Source of the DNA: Ricordea florida
Taxonomy: Eukaryota; Cnidaria; Anthozoa; Corallimorpharia; Ricordeidae
Length of the DNA: 64,000 bases
NCBI GenBank assembly: GCA_949710005.1
Contig: OX453276.1
Span: forward strand, 8,000,877 to 8,064,876
Reading direction: 5' to 3'
Made by a program: the position numbers and the translations under genes. The notes beneath the pieces are model-generated. The model saw nothing but the letters and a program-made list of their open reading frames with translations, was not told the DNA's origin and ran no database searches. This document shows, piece after piece, positions 27,731 through 39,144 of the stretch. Numbering within the stretch: the first letter of the stretch is position 1; every line of letters begins with the position of its first letter.

Positions 27731-28768
27731 TAATAAGCTAGAAGCGCTACCGAGTCAACTTGTATGCTTGGAGCACTATGTACACCGTTCTAGATTTCAG
27801 TCAAATATAATTGTTTTGTTACAGCAGGTCTATGTGGCTATTATAAGCCTATGAAGTGATTTATACCTTTATAGAGATTTAGTGTATATTGTCGCTATAC
27901 TCGTTATTTAGAACACTATGTGTCGCTATTACTTAAGTTGCTTTCAGAATCGGCTTGGGTGCTAGAGCGGTTTTCACTGTAGGGTTTTGTTTTTGTTTTG
28001 TATGATACAGATTTATTTATTTATTCTCCCATCAACCACATTACAGTTTTTCGTAAAGATATGTTTAAAAAAGAGATATGTAAGGAAATGTAAATAATTA
28101 CGACACAAAGCCATTAATAAAATAAGATAATAATAATTAATGTAGATGTCTTTGCGGTTATGACAAGGATGCCTAGTGGCGCATGAACAAATGCGTCCTT
28201 AGGTAGTACTGGATACAGTATAGTATTCTAGATACTTATATCTTAATATGTTATTTGTTATTTATTATAAAAGAAACATAGGAGAAGAACAAGCAAAAGA
28301 AAAGAAACAGTTATGAATAACTATGCAACTCCATTAAGAGATCATGTGATTAAGTAAGAAGGAATCTTTCGAGTCTTAAAACAAACCAACATTTCCGCAG
28401 ATATGGTTTGTTTAAATATGCTTCCACTAACTTAACAAATCTTATAATATAGCTACGTTCTTACGCGCGCTCTGATTGGTCAAAATCTATGTTTTATCAG
28501 AGTATAAAACATAGAAAAAGCGTGTTTTATTGTTTTTCGCCACATTACCTCCACTCGACAATTCTCTAAGAGATGGCGACACACATTTTTTTTTAAGAAA
28601 TTCATGATGGAATTCTCTGCGAAGCAGCAGAAAGTTTTGAAGCTGAGAATAATAAAACAAATAAAGAAGAAGAAGCGAAAAAACTCGAGAATTCGGTATT
28701 AAATGGCGTCGGTTTGTCGATCTGTGTGCTTTGTTGTTTCTACTCGCGGCATGCTATATCATAAAGCG

Positions 28769-28944
28769 AATAAAGAAGCCTAAGCCGTGTATTACACTGT
28801 GATTAAAACACTCCAGGGATTTGAGAACACTCGAGAAATGTAGAAAACACTGGCCTGCGGGTCGTGTTTTCTACATTTCAGTCGTGTTCTCAAATGCCCG
28901 TCGTGTTTTATCACAGTGTAATACACGGCTTAGGCTTCTTTATT
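28769..28944. mobile_element. Long-arm foldback MITE
   Basis: AATAAAGAAGCCTAAGCCGT at the left is repeated in complement at the right. Arms of about 80 bp with few mismatches surround a 13-bp centre (about 28852-28864). An unusually intact inverted repeat. Confidence 0.8.
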
Positions 28945-29180
28945 TGTTAAATGAATAAACCTAAATCAGTCGTGACTGACTCGCACGTGAATTTCCGACT
29001 TTTGTTTGCTTTGTATTAATTGGTTCATAGGTATGTAAGCATCTGCCTTGTTTTGCCAGAGAAGTTAGTTTGCTTTTTTGACAGTCAATAGATAGTCGCT
29101 TTATTATAAGTCGGGTGAAAGTCGACTCCAGGTTTACCTTTGCATTTCCTGTCAAGTATCTGTCACGTGCAATGGGGTTC

Positions 29181-29310
29181 TGTCCTCGTATACCGGTACA
29201 CGAGGGAATAACCATTGTATTCTCTTTGTTTAGGAGACATTCGTTAGCTGTAATGTATTGTTTGGTCTATTGTATCAGTTCTTGTGTACCGGTACACGAG
29301 GACAGAACCT
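29181..29310. repeat. Pair of ACCGGT palindromes
   Basis: GTATACCGGTACACGAG near 29187 and GTGTACCGGTACACGAG near 29283 are two copies of a 20-bp palindrome; two more lie near 37037 and 39117. The sequence between GAGGGAATAACCATTG and GTTTAGGAG recurs inverted at 39080-39117, so this is the end of a repeat family. Confidence 0.55.
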
Positions 29311-29388
29311 GCAATGGGCAATGCTGCAGGCATATAATGAAGGCTCGAGATTTGCCTATGTTTAACTCCAATGTTCCTGCTCCTTTAG

Positions 29389-29429
29389 GATTTCCAGGGT
29401 TACACGCCTCTCCATCATGCTGTTTATGG
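29389..29429 (+). CDS. MIB-like E3 ligase, exon G (ankyrin part)
   Basis: 41 bp, acceptor TCCTTTAG, donor GG|GTAAGT. Encodes DFQGYTPLHHAVYG, the first helix of an ankyrin repeat. The phase continues exactly into exon H. Confidence 0.7.
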
Positions 29430-30284
29430 GTAAGTCTGCATCTCTCATGTGAGTGACAATAGCGGTAATTGTTATTCACAACTGACTGACTCCTCGTTTT
29501 GTCGTAAGATGAACTTGATGCACACTTTGGCTAGATCAGTGTTTTCTAAGCTTTCGTCTATCTATGTTTTAGCCTTCTCAAAGTGATAATAGTAACAAGA
29601 GGTTCTACGTAGCCTATACTCATGCGCAGGTTATAAGTTGAACAAAATAAGTACGCAATGCGTGTGTATCTTGGTCTATTACGAAATTGAACGGTAGTTG
29701 ACATATATAACATAGTTAAAGTTTGTGCTGGAGCTGTCCTTTCTCAGATGTTTTAGAGAAAATCTGAATTAGTTCTTTATTGAGAAATTTATGGGGGGTT
29801 GACGGTTTTTTGAGTTGCTGTTTGGTTCAATTTACTGGATGTCCAAGGTATCATTATTCATAAGATGGAAGTTAGAATAGATCGTAAGATACCGTGGTTG
29901 CTATGTTGGGTGGTTTCCTTCATCCCTGCTGTAATTTATCATGATTGAAGTCGAAATAGTATTAAGACGTGTGGACAAAATAAAGGAAAGTAATTAAAAG
30001 AGCAGGCAGCCAAAGCTGGGTGTTAGTTTGTGGATTCAATTGTTTGTACTATTAACAATAGTGATTTGCATAGAGTATGGGATAAATAATGCTTTCAAGA
30101 TTGTTATATTTCTATTTTTCTGAAGAGTAATTTATCCCATAGTCCATACAAATCATTATTGCAAAACCTTAGAAGCAATTCAATCGTTAAACTCAACTTG
30201 GGCTGCCTATGTTAAATCAAAACTGTGTTTTTGTATTATGTAACAATTTCTCTGCCAGCTGTACCTTAACTGTGAAATAATTCA

Positions 30285-30815
30285 GTTTATATGAACTGAA
30301 GAATAACAGTAAGATGGAAATGACTACCCGTACTTCAACAATTGTTCATCAAGAGCCACTTTTCATATTACTCTATATGAACAGAAAAACAAAAACAAGA
30401 AAAGTACTTGTCCAACCATTGGTCATCATAAACTGACATTGCAATTTAAGTCTATATTTTATATAAATAGAGAAACATCAACAGTAAGATGGAAATAACT
30501 AGTCCAACAACTATTTACATGAGCCATCTTCAATGTTACTGTATATCAATAGAGGAACAACAACGAAAAGATGAAAAGTACTTGGTTATTCATTGTAAAA
30601 CATCAATTTAACTTAATAGTTTATATAAAATGGAGTAACAGGAACGGTAAGATGGAAATGAGTATTCGGACGATTGTTCATCTTGAGCCACCTTCAATGT
30701 TATTGTACATTAAAAGAACAACAACGGCAAAATGGAACTAGTACAACAACAGTTCATCACCAGCTGTTTTCATTGTTACTATACATCAATGGAGGAACGA
30801 CAATGGTAAGATATT
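30285..30815. repeat. Degenerate tandem repeat (about 80-bp period)
   Basis: About six units with GTTTATATRAA, then AACAGTAAGATGGAAATGA and GTTCATCAAGAGCCAC; intron DNA, no coding sense. Confidence 0.6.
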
Positions 30816-30820
30816 ATTGT

Positions 30821-31436
30821 TCACAAAGTGATAGAGGCGACTTTGTTAGTATTTGTGCAGGTGATTGTTATGTTGTCAAGAAAGAGCAGTTTTTCCACAA
30901 CATCATTTGAGTCAACTTCATCTGCACTGTAAGGGCCGAGCAATTGCTGAAGTACATCATTACGCATTGTCAAGTGTAGTTTCTTATCTTCTTGGTTAAC
31001 AACAAATGAGACACTGAGCTTTGTCAGACAGGTTGTGGCACGCATTTTATGATGGCAATGATCACAATTCACAATTTTCCGCATCAGCTGGATGATGCGT
31101 TTAGAGCAATGACGACAAACCTTGAATTTTTCAACTGACTCAACGCTGTCAATGTTTGGCACTGTCAAAGCGTTGTGTTGCTGAGGGTGAACACTGTCTC
31201 GTAGTTTTACATTCTCTAATCCTGGATATGGTGTTTGGAAAATCACAGTGTTTGTTGTGGTGGTCAGTTTTCTTATTCCATTCCAGAATTGCACACTCAG
31301 GTGAGTGAATGTGTAGTCCTTTTCTTCAAGCTGTGGAATGAGGTGACTCCAAACGTCTAAAACAACTTGACCTGTGACATCAGCAATAGTAGCATTGAGG
31401 ACATGGTACTTGGCTTGGCCTACAACTTTTGTTTCA
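30821..31436 (-). pseudogene. OB-fold (RPA-like) gene fragment, 3' part
   Basis: The minus-strand reading starts about KYHVLNATIADVTGQVVLDV, an OB-fold-like pattern, then IRKLTTTTNTVIFQTPYPGL and a possible zinc ribbon, CRHCSKRI then CDHCHHK. It resembles RPA-like proteins common in transposon-associated host genes. A second piece lies at 33534-34037, and piggyBac sequence separates the two. No start or full gene is seen. Confidence 0.5.
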
Positions 31437-31653
31437 CCAAGGTTAACTCATTTCTGTCACGCAAGTAAAATTTGGGTACATATATACCCAAGGAAGAAAA
31501 AAATTCGCAAAAAATTGCGTTACATCCGATTCCCTCCATATTTGGAGAACAGGGAGGTTATAGACTTAGCCAATCACCGAGCGATTTTGGGCTAAAACAC
31601 TTAAATGTGCCATACACGACGAATTTTTCATTTTTCACTTTCCGACCGTGAGT

Positions 31654-31808
31654 ATGGCGTCCGTGTCGAAGAGAGCGCGAGTCGAGTATGTCGATCCAAA
31701 TGACGTTCTAGAGATGATTTTGGATGGCGATGAAGATCCTGGTGGTATGTCTAGTGGCGAGGAAAGCGATTTAGATCGCCAGCTCGAAAATCAGAGCGAA
31801 GAATCAAG
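31654..31808 (+). pseudogene. piggyBac transposase N-terminal fragment
   Basis: ATG-initiated 155 bp, MASVSKRARVEYVDPNDVLE then acidic GEESDLDRQLENQSEE, ending in a GTAAGC donor. This acidic leader is typical of piggyBac transposases. The catalytic middle (DDD core) is absent downstream. Confidence 0.55.
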
Positions 31809-32184
31809 GTAAGCGATCAATAAACTTTCGAACACGAGGCTTCCCCAAAGTGACGCAGTTGCCCAGAGGTTTTTGAAATGCGAGGATATGCTCTTTAGCA
31901 TGCCTTTTTTGCGTCTGAATTCTTGCCTATGTCATAAAAGATATCTATGAATTCATATACGGGAGTACACAGCTCAATAATTTTGGAGGAAAGCTTCTTT
32001 TTGAGCGATATTTTGGTCTAACAAAAGGGGACGCGAAATACGAGCCGACGCTAAAGTGATGTTGTGTTTCCATGGAGAGATGCGATCGGGTCGTGTTGCT
32101 TGATTTTGTTGTGTACGCGTTTGTGAATTGGCATTTGTTTTCTTATTTTTTGTGTGATTAAATTTTAAATAAAGCTAAGTAAAG

Positions 32185-32960
32185 TAGGGGTCCCTGCCAC
32201 AGGTACCATCATGGAGACCAGAAGAGATTTTCCTCCTATTCTGAAGAATGGCAAGGCATGGGCCAAGAAAGAAAAAAGGGGAAGTATGCGTTGGCATAGG
32301 GATCCCCCCTGTTTAGCATTGCAGTGGGTGGATAATAAAGTCGTTTCAATGTTAACAACCATAGATAATGCTAATGATCAGGTGCAGGTGTCCCGTAAAT
32401 CTAAGACTGCTGGTGTGTGGAGCACTAAAGTGGTACCACAGCCCAAAACTATTAGTAATTATAATAAATATATGAATGCAGTCGACAGATCTGATCAGAT
32501 TTTAGCTACCAATAATGTCTTACGTAAGTGTATGAGGTGGTGGAAAACTTTGTTTTTCCACCTCATTGATATAGCTGTAGTTAACAGTTTTATTCTTTTC
32601 AAAGAGCACCAGGCTAAGTTTCCTGACAATGAAGCCCTTCGTAGGTCACCTGATTATTCACTGGCTCAATTCAGGGAAGAGCTTGTAAGACAATTGTGTG
32701 ATTTCCCTGAATATGATGTACCACCTGTACATGGCACAGCGAAACCAGCTCCTCCTCCTCCGGGGGAGTTCGAAACTGTGCATATTCCAGTTTTCTCCAA
32801 GGAGAAGAAACGCTGTGTCGTGTGCTACAAGAAAACCAAGGCTGACAATAGGGTGTATTCTTTTTGCAGAGCACCACAATGCAACAAGAGCTACATGCAT
32901 GTGACGGGGGATAAGAACTGCTTTGCGGAGTTTCACACCAGGGAGTATCACAACACTTAA
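32185..32960 (+). pseudogene. piggyBac (PGBD-like) transposase C-terminal part
   Basis: About 255 codons match the end of piggyBac transposases: PATGTIMETRRDFPPILKNG, then CLALQWVDNKVVSMLTTI, NKYMNAVDRSDQIL with the last catalytic D, WWKTLFFHLIDIAVVNSFIL, and a C-terminal Cys-rich finger (CVVCYKKT, then CNKSYM). Intact here, but the first two catalytic aspartates and the middle are missing between 31808 and about 32180, so it cannot be active. Confidence 0.85.
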
Positions 32961-33533
32961 ATTCATAGTTTATTATCTCTATTATGCATTGTTCTTGATA
33001 TATAAAAATAATTAATAAAAAAATAATAAAATAAAGAAATACCAAAAAAAATACTGTAGTTTATATGACTTAGGTTAGTACCAAATTAACGTTATTGTGA
33101 GTTAGGTGCAGCATTAGCAGTGGGGCCTGCCAATGATTGGCAGGGGTGGAGGAGGGTCCCTCGGGGGGAGGGGGGGCCCTTTTTCCTTTTTCAATGCTTT
33201 CAGACCCAGCCCTAAACAGATACACCTGCAAACAACATTTTCCAAAAAAAAAAAATTTTTGCCGATTTTCATGTACTAACATGGTTGTATATAAAAAATC
33301 ATATCTAATTCTAGATTTTATCTTTTTCAGCCAGATTTTCAGGACACTCTCCTGATATGATGAGGAACATTTTTCTTTTTAACAGTTCTGTACAATAACC
33401 TATCATTCTGGAAAAATTTCATTTTTTCCACAAATCTCATGAATAATTATGCAAATTTATGCTAATTAGGATTTTTTTACTGAAATATTATTGGATGTCA
33501 TGATGAGATTCTTTTTTTTATAAGAAGCCCATT

Positions 33534-34037
33534 TTATCCCCTTTCAATTGAGATATAGTAGTCCACATTGCTGTAAATACCTGTTGAGATATTAAATAAA
33601 ATGTCCATTGTGGTCAATTTTGTGCTTTTTGTGCCTGACAAAAATGAGTTAAGAACTTTACATACCACCGTTATGTTATCTTCTGGCCCTTCGTGGAGCT
33701 TATCTAAAGTTGTTAGTTTCTGCTGGCTGAGTTCTTGTGAGAACTGAAATGGGTACTTGATGTTGTTTGGAAGTGTGATTTGTGTTATGTCGTTTACCGC
33801 TAGTTTAGTTTGATCAGCAGTGTTAGTGTAGCGAGTGATCTTGTCTGGTATTCTAGAAGCTTCTTTCTCAGCCAAAATGGCACGTTTTGATGTGGAATAA
33901 CATAAAGCTTCTTGCATCAATTCGTCTCCCAGCTGTAACTTAATTGTGGAATAATCCATTGTGTACATATCCAATAAGGCTTTTAGAATTGTTGCTATTG
34001 TTACCAGTGCTACTGGGAGTAGCAGGAAAAAAAACAC
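33534..34037 (-). pseudogene. OB-fold (RPA-like) gene fragment, 5' part
   Basis: The minus-strand product has QKLTTLDKLHEGPEDNITVV then CKVLNSFLSGTKS, the start of an OB fold whose continuation is at 31436. An alternative frame at 33940-34146 gives a Ser/Thr-rich leader. Probably one gene split by the piggyBac insertion. Confidence 0.5.
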
Positions 34038-34559
34038 TTGCAGAAGATTTAGTCACCGGACTACTGGGAACAGAACCAATTGTGGAAGGGGTACTACTCG
34101 GACTGGTACAAAGAAAATCACTTGAAGACGTTTTGGTCAGAGACATGATAGTACTCGGCCTGCAAAAAGTGGAAAAAATATGTTAATTATAAAAGAGAAA
34201 TATTTTTTAAATAAGCACAATTCAAGATTAAATTGAGTAGATTAATTCTATGTCTGATTTGGCCCTAGTGAAATGTAAGAATGGGAAATGGGTTTCACTG
34301 TATATCAGCAAGAGAAAAACAGAAAGCATCGCACAGTTGCAACAGCACCAATGACAAAAACTCACCTCTTAAGCAGCATGGAGGTTACACAAAGTCTGCA
34401 TGACCCAATGATCACAAAGGCTTAACCCTTAGGGTTAAGGGAGTTTCAATTACAAATGACCTTTTACATCCCGCATAAAATATCACAATATGGTTAAATG
34501 AAAGTACAGTGTTTTAGGTGTGCATGAAATAGACTGCTCAAAAAACAATATAACAAGTT

Positions 34560-35054
34560 TTAAAGTTTTACAGTCAAACCAGGAAAACTGTGAATAGTAA
34601 AAACATTTTTTGTATGATAGTTAATGTCACCGAATTTAATCCTAACTGGCAAATCTGTCAACAACAGAAGCCCCTGTTTGCATGATTGTGACAAAGCTGA
34701 ATACATATTATTCCCAATGTTCATAATTTGAACCAAGTCAGCTGAGGAGGTTATTGGATTTCTGAAACTATAAACAAGTGCTGACAGAGACATTGCGACA
34801 CACTGCGCGCCTGCATTTGTCGCACCAAATATTTCAATATTACCTTGACTGTATGGTGCGGCAATAGTTTTCAATGGATCAACAATTCCTGGACCTGGGT
34901 TTGTCTCTACGTCATTTGCGAGTCGAATTAACTCGGGAATATAAAAGCGGTACAAATAAATCTGTGTAAGCCACAGGCGATTCATTTGCGACATTTCATA
35001 AATGTGAACCAAACTTTTTAATATTGGTAAATATATGGTCTCTAAGTAAAACAA
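34560..35054 (-). CDS. ORF with 2A-type motif and cysteine-protease-like stretch
   Basis: 164 aa. Residues near 50-58 read DVETNPGPG, a full match to the 2A ribosome-skipping motif D-x-E-x-NPGP. The downstream TIAAPYSQGNIEIFGATNAG then AQCVAMSLSALVY looks like the Cys region of an OTU/papain-like domain in transposon- or helicase-linked proteins of invertebrates. The ORF ends early and no partner domain is found on this strand, so it is probably a fragment. Confidence 0.5.
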   Translation of the reverse strand: MFYLETIYLPILKSLVHIYEMSQMNRLWLTQIYLYRFYIPELIRLANDVETNPGPGIVDPLKTIAAPYSQGNIEIFGATNAGAQCVAMSLSALVYSFRNPITSSADLVQIMNIGNNMYSALSQSCKQGLLLLTDLPVRIKFGDINYHTKNVFTIHSFPGLTVKL

Positions 35055-36077
35055 AAGTACGGCAGAACACCAGAATTTCCCCTTGAAGCATCTTCAAAAT
35101 TCCTTTGTCACCAAATACACAGAATGCATGCCAACGATGCTAACGACCAGCCTGTATTGTTGTAAACTATTCCCCATTCTCACTTCATGCACGCCTTTAT
35201 ACTGATAATAAAAGTAGTTATAACACTCAACAGCTCAGTTTGCAAAAATTCAGTTCAGTTTTTCTCAGGTATTCTCAATTTCGCTCAAGGTAATTCTCAA
35301 AGTTGCTCCAAGGTTCTCAAAGATCACTAGGAGACGACGGGCTTGTCGATTGAGATCAGTTTGCCTGATCGACCTTCGTGTCAATCCCCGCTCTCACACA
35401 AAGTGTTTGTTTGTAAAACAAATGACGAAAAGTCACACTGTCAAAAACAGCGTAGGGTCGCCGCACAACCACAAGTATTTTAATGTGTACAACTTACCTC
35501 TGGCTCCACAAGCGTTTGTATTTAAATCCAACGATTACGAGTCCAACAGCATAAAGCCAACAAACAGCAATAAAGTTGGATCGACACGTCCAGTCAGATG
35601 ATTCGGGGAAGACCATACAAAGCTTAAGGGCTTGAAACATGGGACGGATGGCTGATTTCTTCAAACAAGCACTGTTTTTCTTTCACGCAATATAAACTGA
35701 TATTCCATGTATATATACATTTTAAGACTCTAAAACTTCTTTTCAAGTCCCTCCATGAGTTTTTTTTTTACACAAAAATCATTTTTCTGCAGCTCTAAGA
35801 CTTTTAAAATAATCCCCAACCCCTCACCCCACGTAATGTAACAATCTTGTAAATAAGTGTATGCAAGCATAAATTTGCATGCACAAATGTGACACCATGA
35901 GTAATAATAATAATAGTACTGATGTATTTAGCATTGCTGTACTACTTGGACGCTCTGTAAGTAGAGAACAAGCATTGCAAATAGAACATAAACTTCGGTA
36001 AGAACTCCGGTTGGCGGGAAGCGGCTTTACAAGCATGGTCGAGGATTTGAAACTGGGCTTGACTGTGTGACAAATCC

Positions 36078-36150
36078 ACCGTGATCGGGGCGGGAGTTCG
36101 GGAACGATCAGAGATCGTGTCCGGTGCCCTAACCACTCGGTCACGCTGCT
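36078..36150 (-). repeat. tRNA-derived (Leu/Ser-like) SINE head, minus strand
   Basis: The minus strand reads GTGACCGAGTGGTTAGGGCA, an A-box region, with a degraded B box GTTCCCGAACTCCC. Not a functional tRNA. Confidence 0.5.
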
Positions 36151-36196
36151 TCCAAAAAGCGTAGTTGCTAAAACAACATTGGATGTACATTTTCAG

Positions 36197-36368
36197 GAAT
36201 GATTACAGTGGACTCACGGCAGAGTTATTATTGTCCTACGGAGGAGGAGAATATATCGACGATGATGGAAATGAGCAAGAAGATACCCCCCTCGAGCTCG
36301 CTGTACAGAAGAGGAACATAGCTGCTGTCAGAGTTCTCATTGCCGCAGGATGCAATGTCAATAAGCAG
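36197..36368 (+). CDS. MIB-like E3 ligase, exon H (ankyrin repeats)
   Basis: 172 bp; with exon G 213 bp, frame kept. Acceptor ATTTTCAG, donor CAG|GTATGT. Encodes NDYSGLTAELLLSYGGGEYI, an acidic loop (DDDGNEQEDTPLE), and LAVQKRNIAAVRVLIAAGCN, the next ankyrin repeat. Confidence 0.75.
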
Positions 36369-36539
36369 GTATGTCATGTTCTTTGGTGACGTTCAGTTGT
36401 CCTTAATTAGCGGGAACATGGCCCTTGCATTTCAAGAAAGTATGCATTTTCTGCTGCCTTATGTTGTGCAATGTGTGGAGACACGATGATGTTGTGGTTA
36501 GCGTGTCGGACTTCCAATTAGGAGGTCCAGAGCTCGTGG

Positions 36540-36665
36540 CTTGATGGTGGCACTCTGTTGTTTCCTTAGACAAGAAACTTAGTTCCGCACTTTCTCTCTC
36601 CACCCGGGTGTATAAATGGATACCAGCTACTTAATGCTGGGAGAAACGCTGCGTTGGACTAGCAT
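36540..36665. repeat. Dispersed SINE-like repeat, second copy
   Basis: Shares GACAAGAAACTT and CCACCCGGGTGTATAAATGG with 25350-25460. Confidence 0.5.
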
Positions 36666-36875
36666 AAAAATGGGTAATGTGATCCATTCAGAAGCAGCAT
36701 GGTAAAGGACTGTATGCTGCCTCCAGTTTGTTGTTGCTCTAGGAAGGCGAAAATTATTGTTTCGTCTGGTGTCATAGTTACGTACATCACTATTTCTTGA
36801 GAAAATATTAAAGTCGAAATTTACATGATTATGTACAATTTTGTACATATGAATGAGGCGATGCTTTTTCATCAT
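36627..36875 (-). pseudogene. LINE ORF2 C-terminal fragment
   Basis: 82 codons: RLIHMYKIVHNHVNFDFNIF, NYDTRRNNNFRLPRA then SEWITLP, the usual end of CR1/RTE-like non-LTR proteins. The adjacent sequence 36878-36979 recurs at 38978-39077, showing two partial copies. Confidence 0.6.
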
Positions 36876-37533
36876 TAAAAGTTTATTCCAGAGTGTGACA
36901 GCAGAGTCTATATTTGTTTCATTTTATACGATACTCCAGTCCACTTTGAACAATTTGTGCCTTGTCATAACTTTTTGAATGGTCGATATTCAATAGTTTT
37001 CGGCGGTGATCGTTTAACTATGCCCTGTTCTGTCCTCGTGTACCGGTACACAAGATGCTTTTTCCTGCGAACAGCTAGGGTCTCAACTTCTAAAAGCTGC
37101 AATGCTTCGCTTGTAGGACTATACCTATGTGTACCCAAAATTGTGTTTGCTGCACGATTCTACAGGATCTGAAGTTGTTTCATAATAGTTTCATTGCTCT
37201 TGTCACCACAAATGACATCCGCATAGCCCACTTTCATAATTGGCGGCCAATTTATTATTCTTTTGTTTTTATGGTAATGTTACTGGCCTCGCTAGGATGT
37301 GCAAAATTCAATGGAATTTTTGTTTCAAAATGAGGTTAGTGGGTCTAATTAACATACATACAAAAGAATAATAAATCGGCCGCCATTTATGAAAGTGGTC
37401 TATAGTCAAATAGAGGAACAACTAAACTATTGTATAAAGTCATTCTTGCGCTCATCGGTAATGAATTCTTGACACGGCGTGTAACACCTAGTCCCTGATT
37501 TATTTTCTTAGATAAATTATCTATAGAGCGTTT

Positions 37534-38948
37534 TCACGTTACGTCACAACAGCCATATTGGTGTTCCAAAACAATGAAACGGCGGCCATGTTGGTGTTCC
37601 AAATTAATCCTCTGGGAGTTGAACTCTTTTCTTATGTAAAAACTTTCGTTTGTTCCAAAAAATTTGCATGGCTGCTGGCCACGTGAGTGAAAACGCTCTA
37701 TATGCTCCGACCAAGACATGCTTTGATGGATTATAATTCCTAAGTACTTATATAACTCAACACGTTCTAATTTATCGGCTCCTATCACTATAGATAAGTC
37801 TTGAACGTTCCTATATTTTGGCGAGCGATTGCTCCCAAACAACACAAACTTGGAGTTTGTAGCATTCAAAGTCAAAAGACTTGATTTTAACCAATAAGAG
37901 AGTTCTTGCAGATCCGAGTTAAGAGCTTAAGATATCTCTTCAGCCGAAGAACCACTGTAATAGATAACAGTGACGTCAGCGTAAATGGCAGCATCACAGT
38001 GCTTCAAACGTGTAGGTGGACTTTTGACGTATGTGATTAAGAGGAGGGGCCCTAGAATACTCCCCTGAGGCACTCCAACTGGTATATGACGTAAGGCGGA
38101 GAGAGTGCGACTGACAGAAGTTGACATTTGACGGCTCGTAAGATACGACTTGAACCGTAAGAGAGCTTGGGTGTTCATACTGAGACTGATACCAAGAGAT
38201 CTCAACTTTCCCAGCAATAGTGAGAGATCCACCGTATCGAAAGCCTTAGATAAGTCTAAGAATGCAGCGCCCGTCATCTTCCCCGTATCCAGGTTTTGCA
38301 GAATAGAATCCGAGAAGTGTGCAAGTGTAGTCACGGTAGAGAGACTCGATCTAAATCCAAACTGCTTGCTTGTCAGGATATTGTGCTCCTCTAAGTATCC
38401 ACAAGCTTGCTGGTGGATAGTTGCTCTAGTATTTTACTGAGAGTAGGCAAAATAGTAATCGGGCGATAGTTGTTATGAGCCACTCTGTCCCCAGATTTGT
38501 AGGGAGCTGTGACTTTTCCATGTTTCCATAGCGACGGGAACATCTCAGATGTAAGTGATCGATTAAAAATGGAAGTCAAACTTGAACTAATGCAGACTGA
38601 TAAACGAGCATTAATACGTTCAAGTCCGATAGCTTTATTCGATTTCAGCTTTTTTAGCTCGTTCAAAGCAAACGCTTCAGAAATTGGCGAGAGGGGAAAT
38701 CTCCCAATGGGATTTTGGTGTGAATCCAAAGAAACGCGTGATTGCACGTGTGAACGGAGTTTTGCTGCCAGCGACACACCAGTGGACACAAAATAGTCAT
38801 TATTAGATGTAGCTATAGACTTGTCATCCGATAGAACAACCCCATCACTTTCAATACAAGAGCTTGAACCGCTCATTGAACGTTTTCCACAGAGCGCTGT
38901 GATTACGTTTGTTTTCATTAATAAGTAGAGAATAATCTGCATTTTCAA
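37534..38948 (-). pseudogene. LINE reverse transcriptase, broken
   Basis: Three minus-strand frames joined by shifts: 38948-38391 (KSNKAIGLERINARLSVCIS, HGKVTAPYKSGD, NNYRPITILPTLSKILE), 38334-37927 (FLDLSKAFDTVD, VGVPQGSILGPLL, then YADV where YADD is expected), and 37875-37534 (YKYLGIIIHQSMSWSEHI). The second catalytic aspartate is lost, as is the reading frame, so the enzyme is dead. A cnidarian jockey/CR1-like non-LTR retrotransposon. Confidence 0.8.
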
Positions 38949-39144
38949 ACTTCAGCGTTCAAACTGTAGCCAAGAAAAGTTTATTCCAGAGTGTGACAGC
39001 AGAGTCTATATTTGTTTCATTTTATACGATACTCCAGTCCACTTTGAATAAATTGTGCCTTGTCATAACTTTTTGACCAATGACTCCTAAACAAAGAGAA
39101 TACAATGGTTATTCCCTCGTGTACCGGTCTACGAGGACAGAAAA

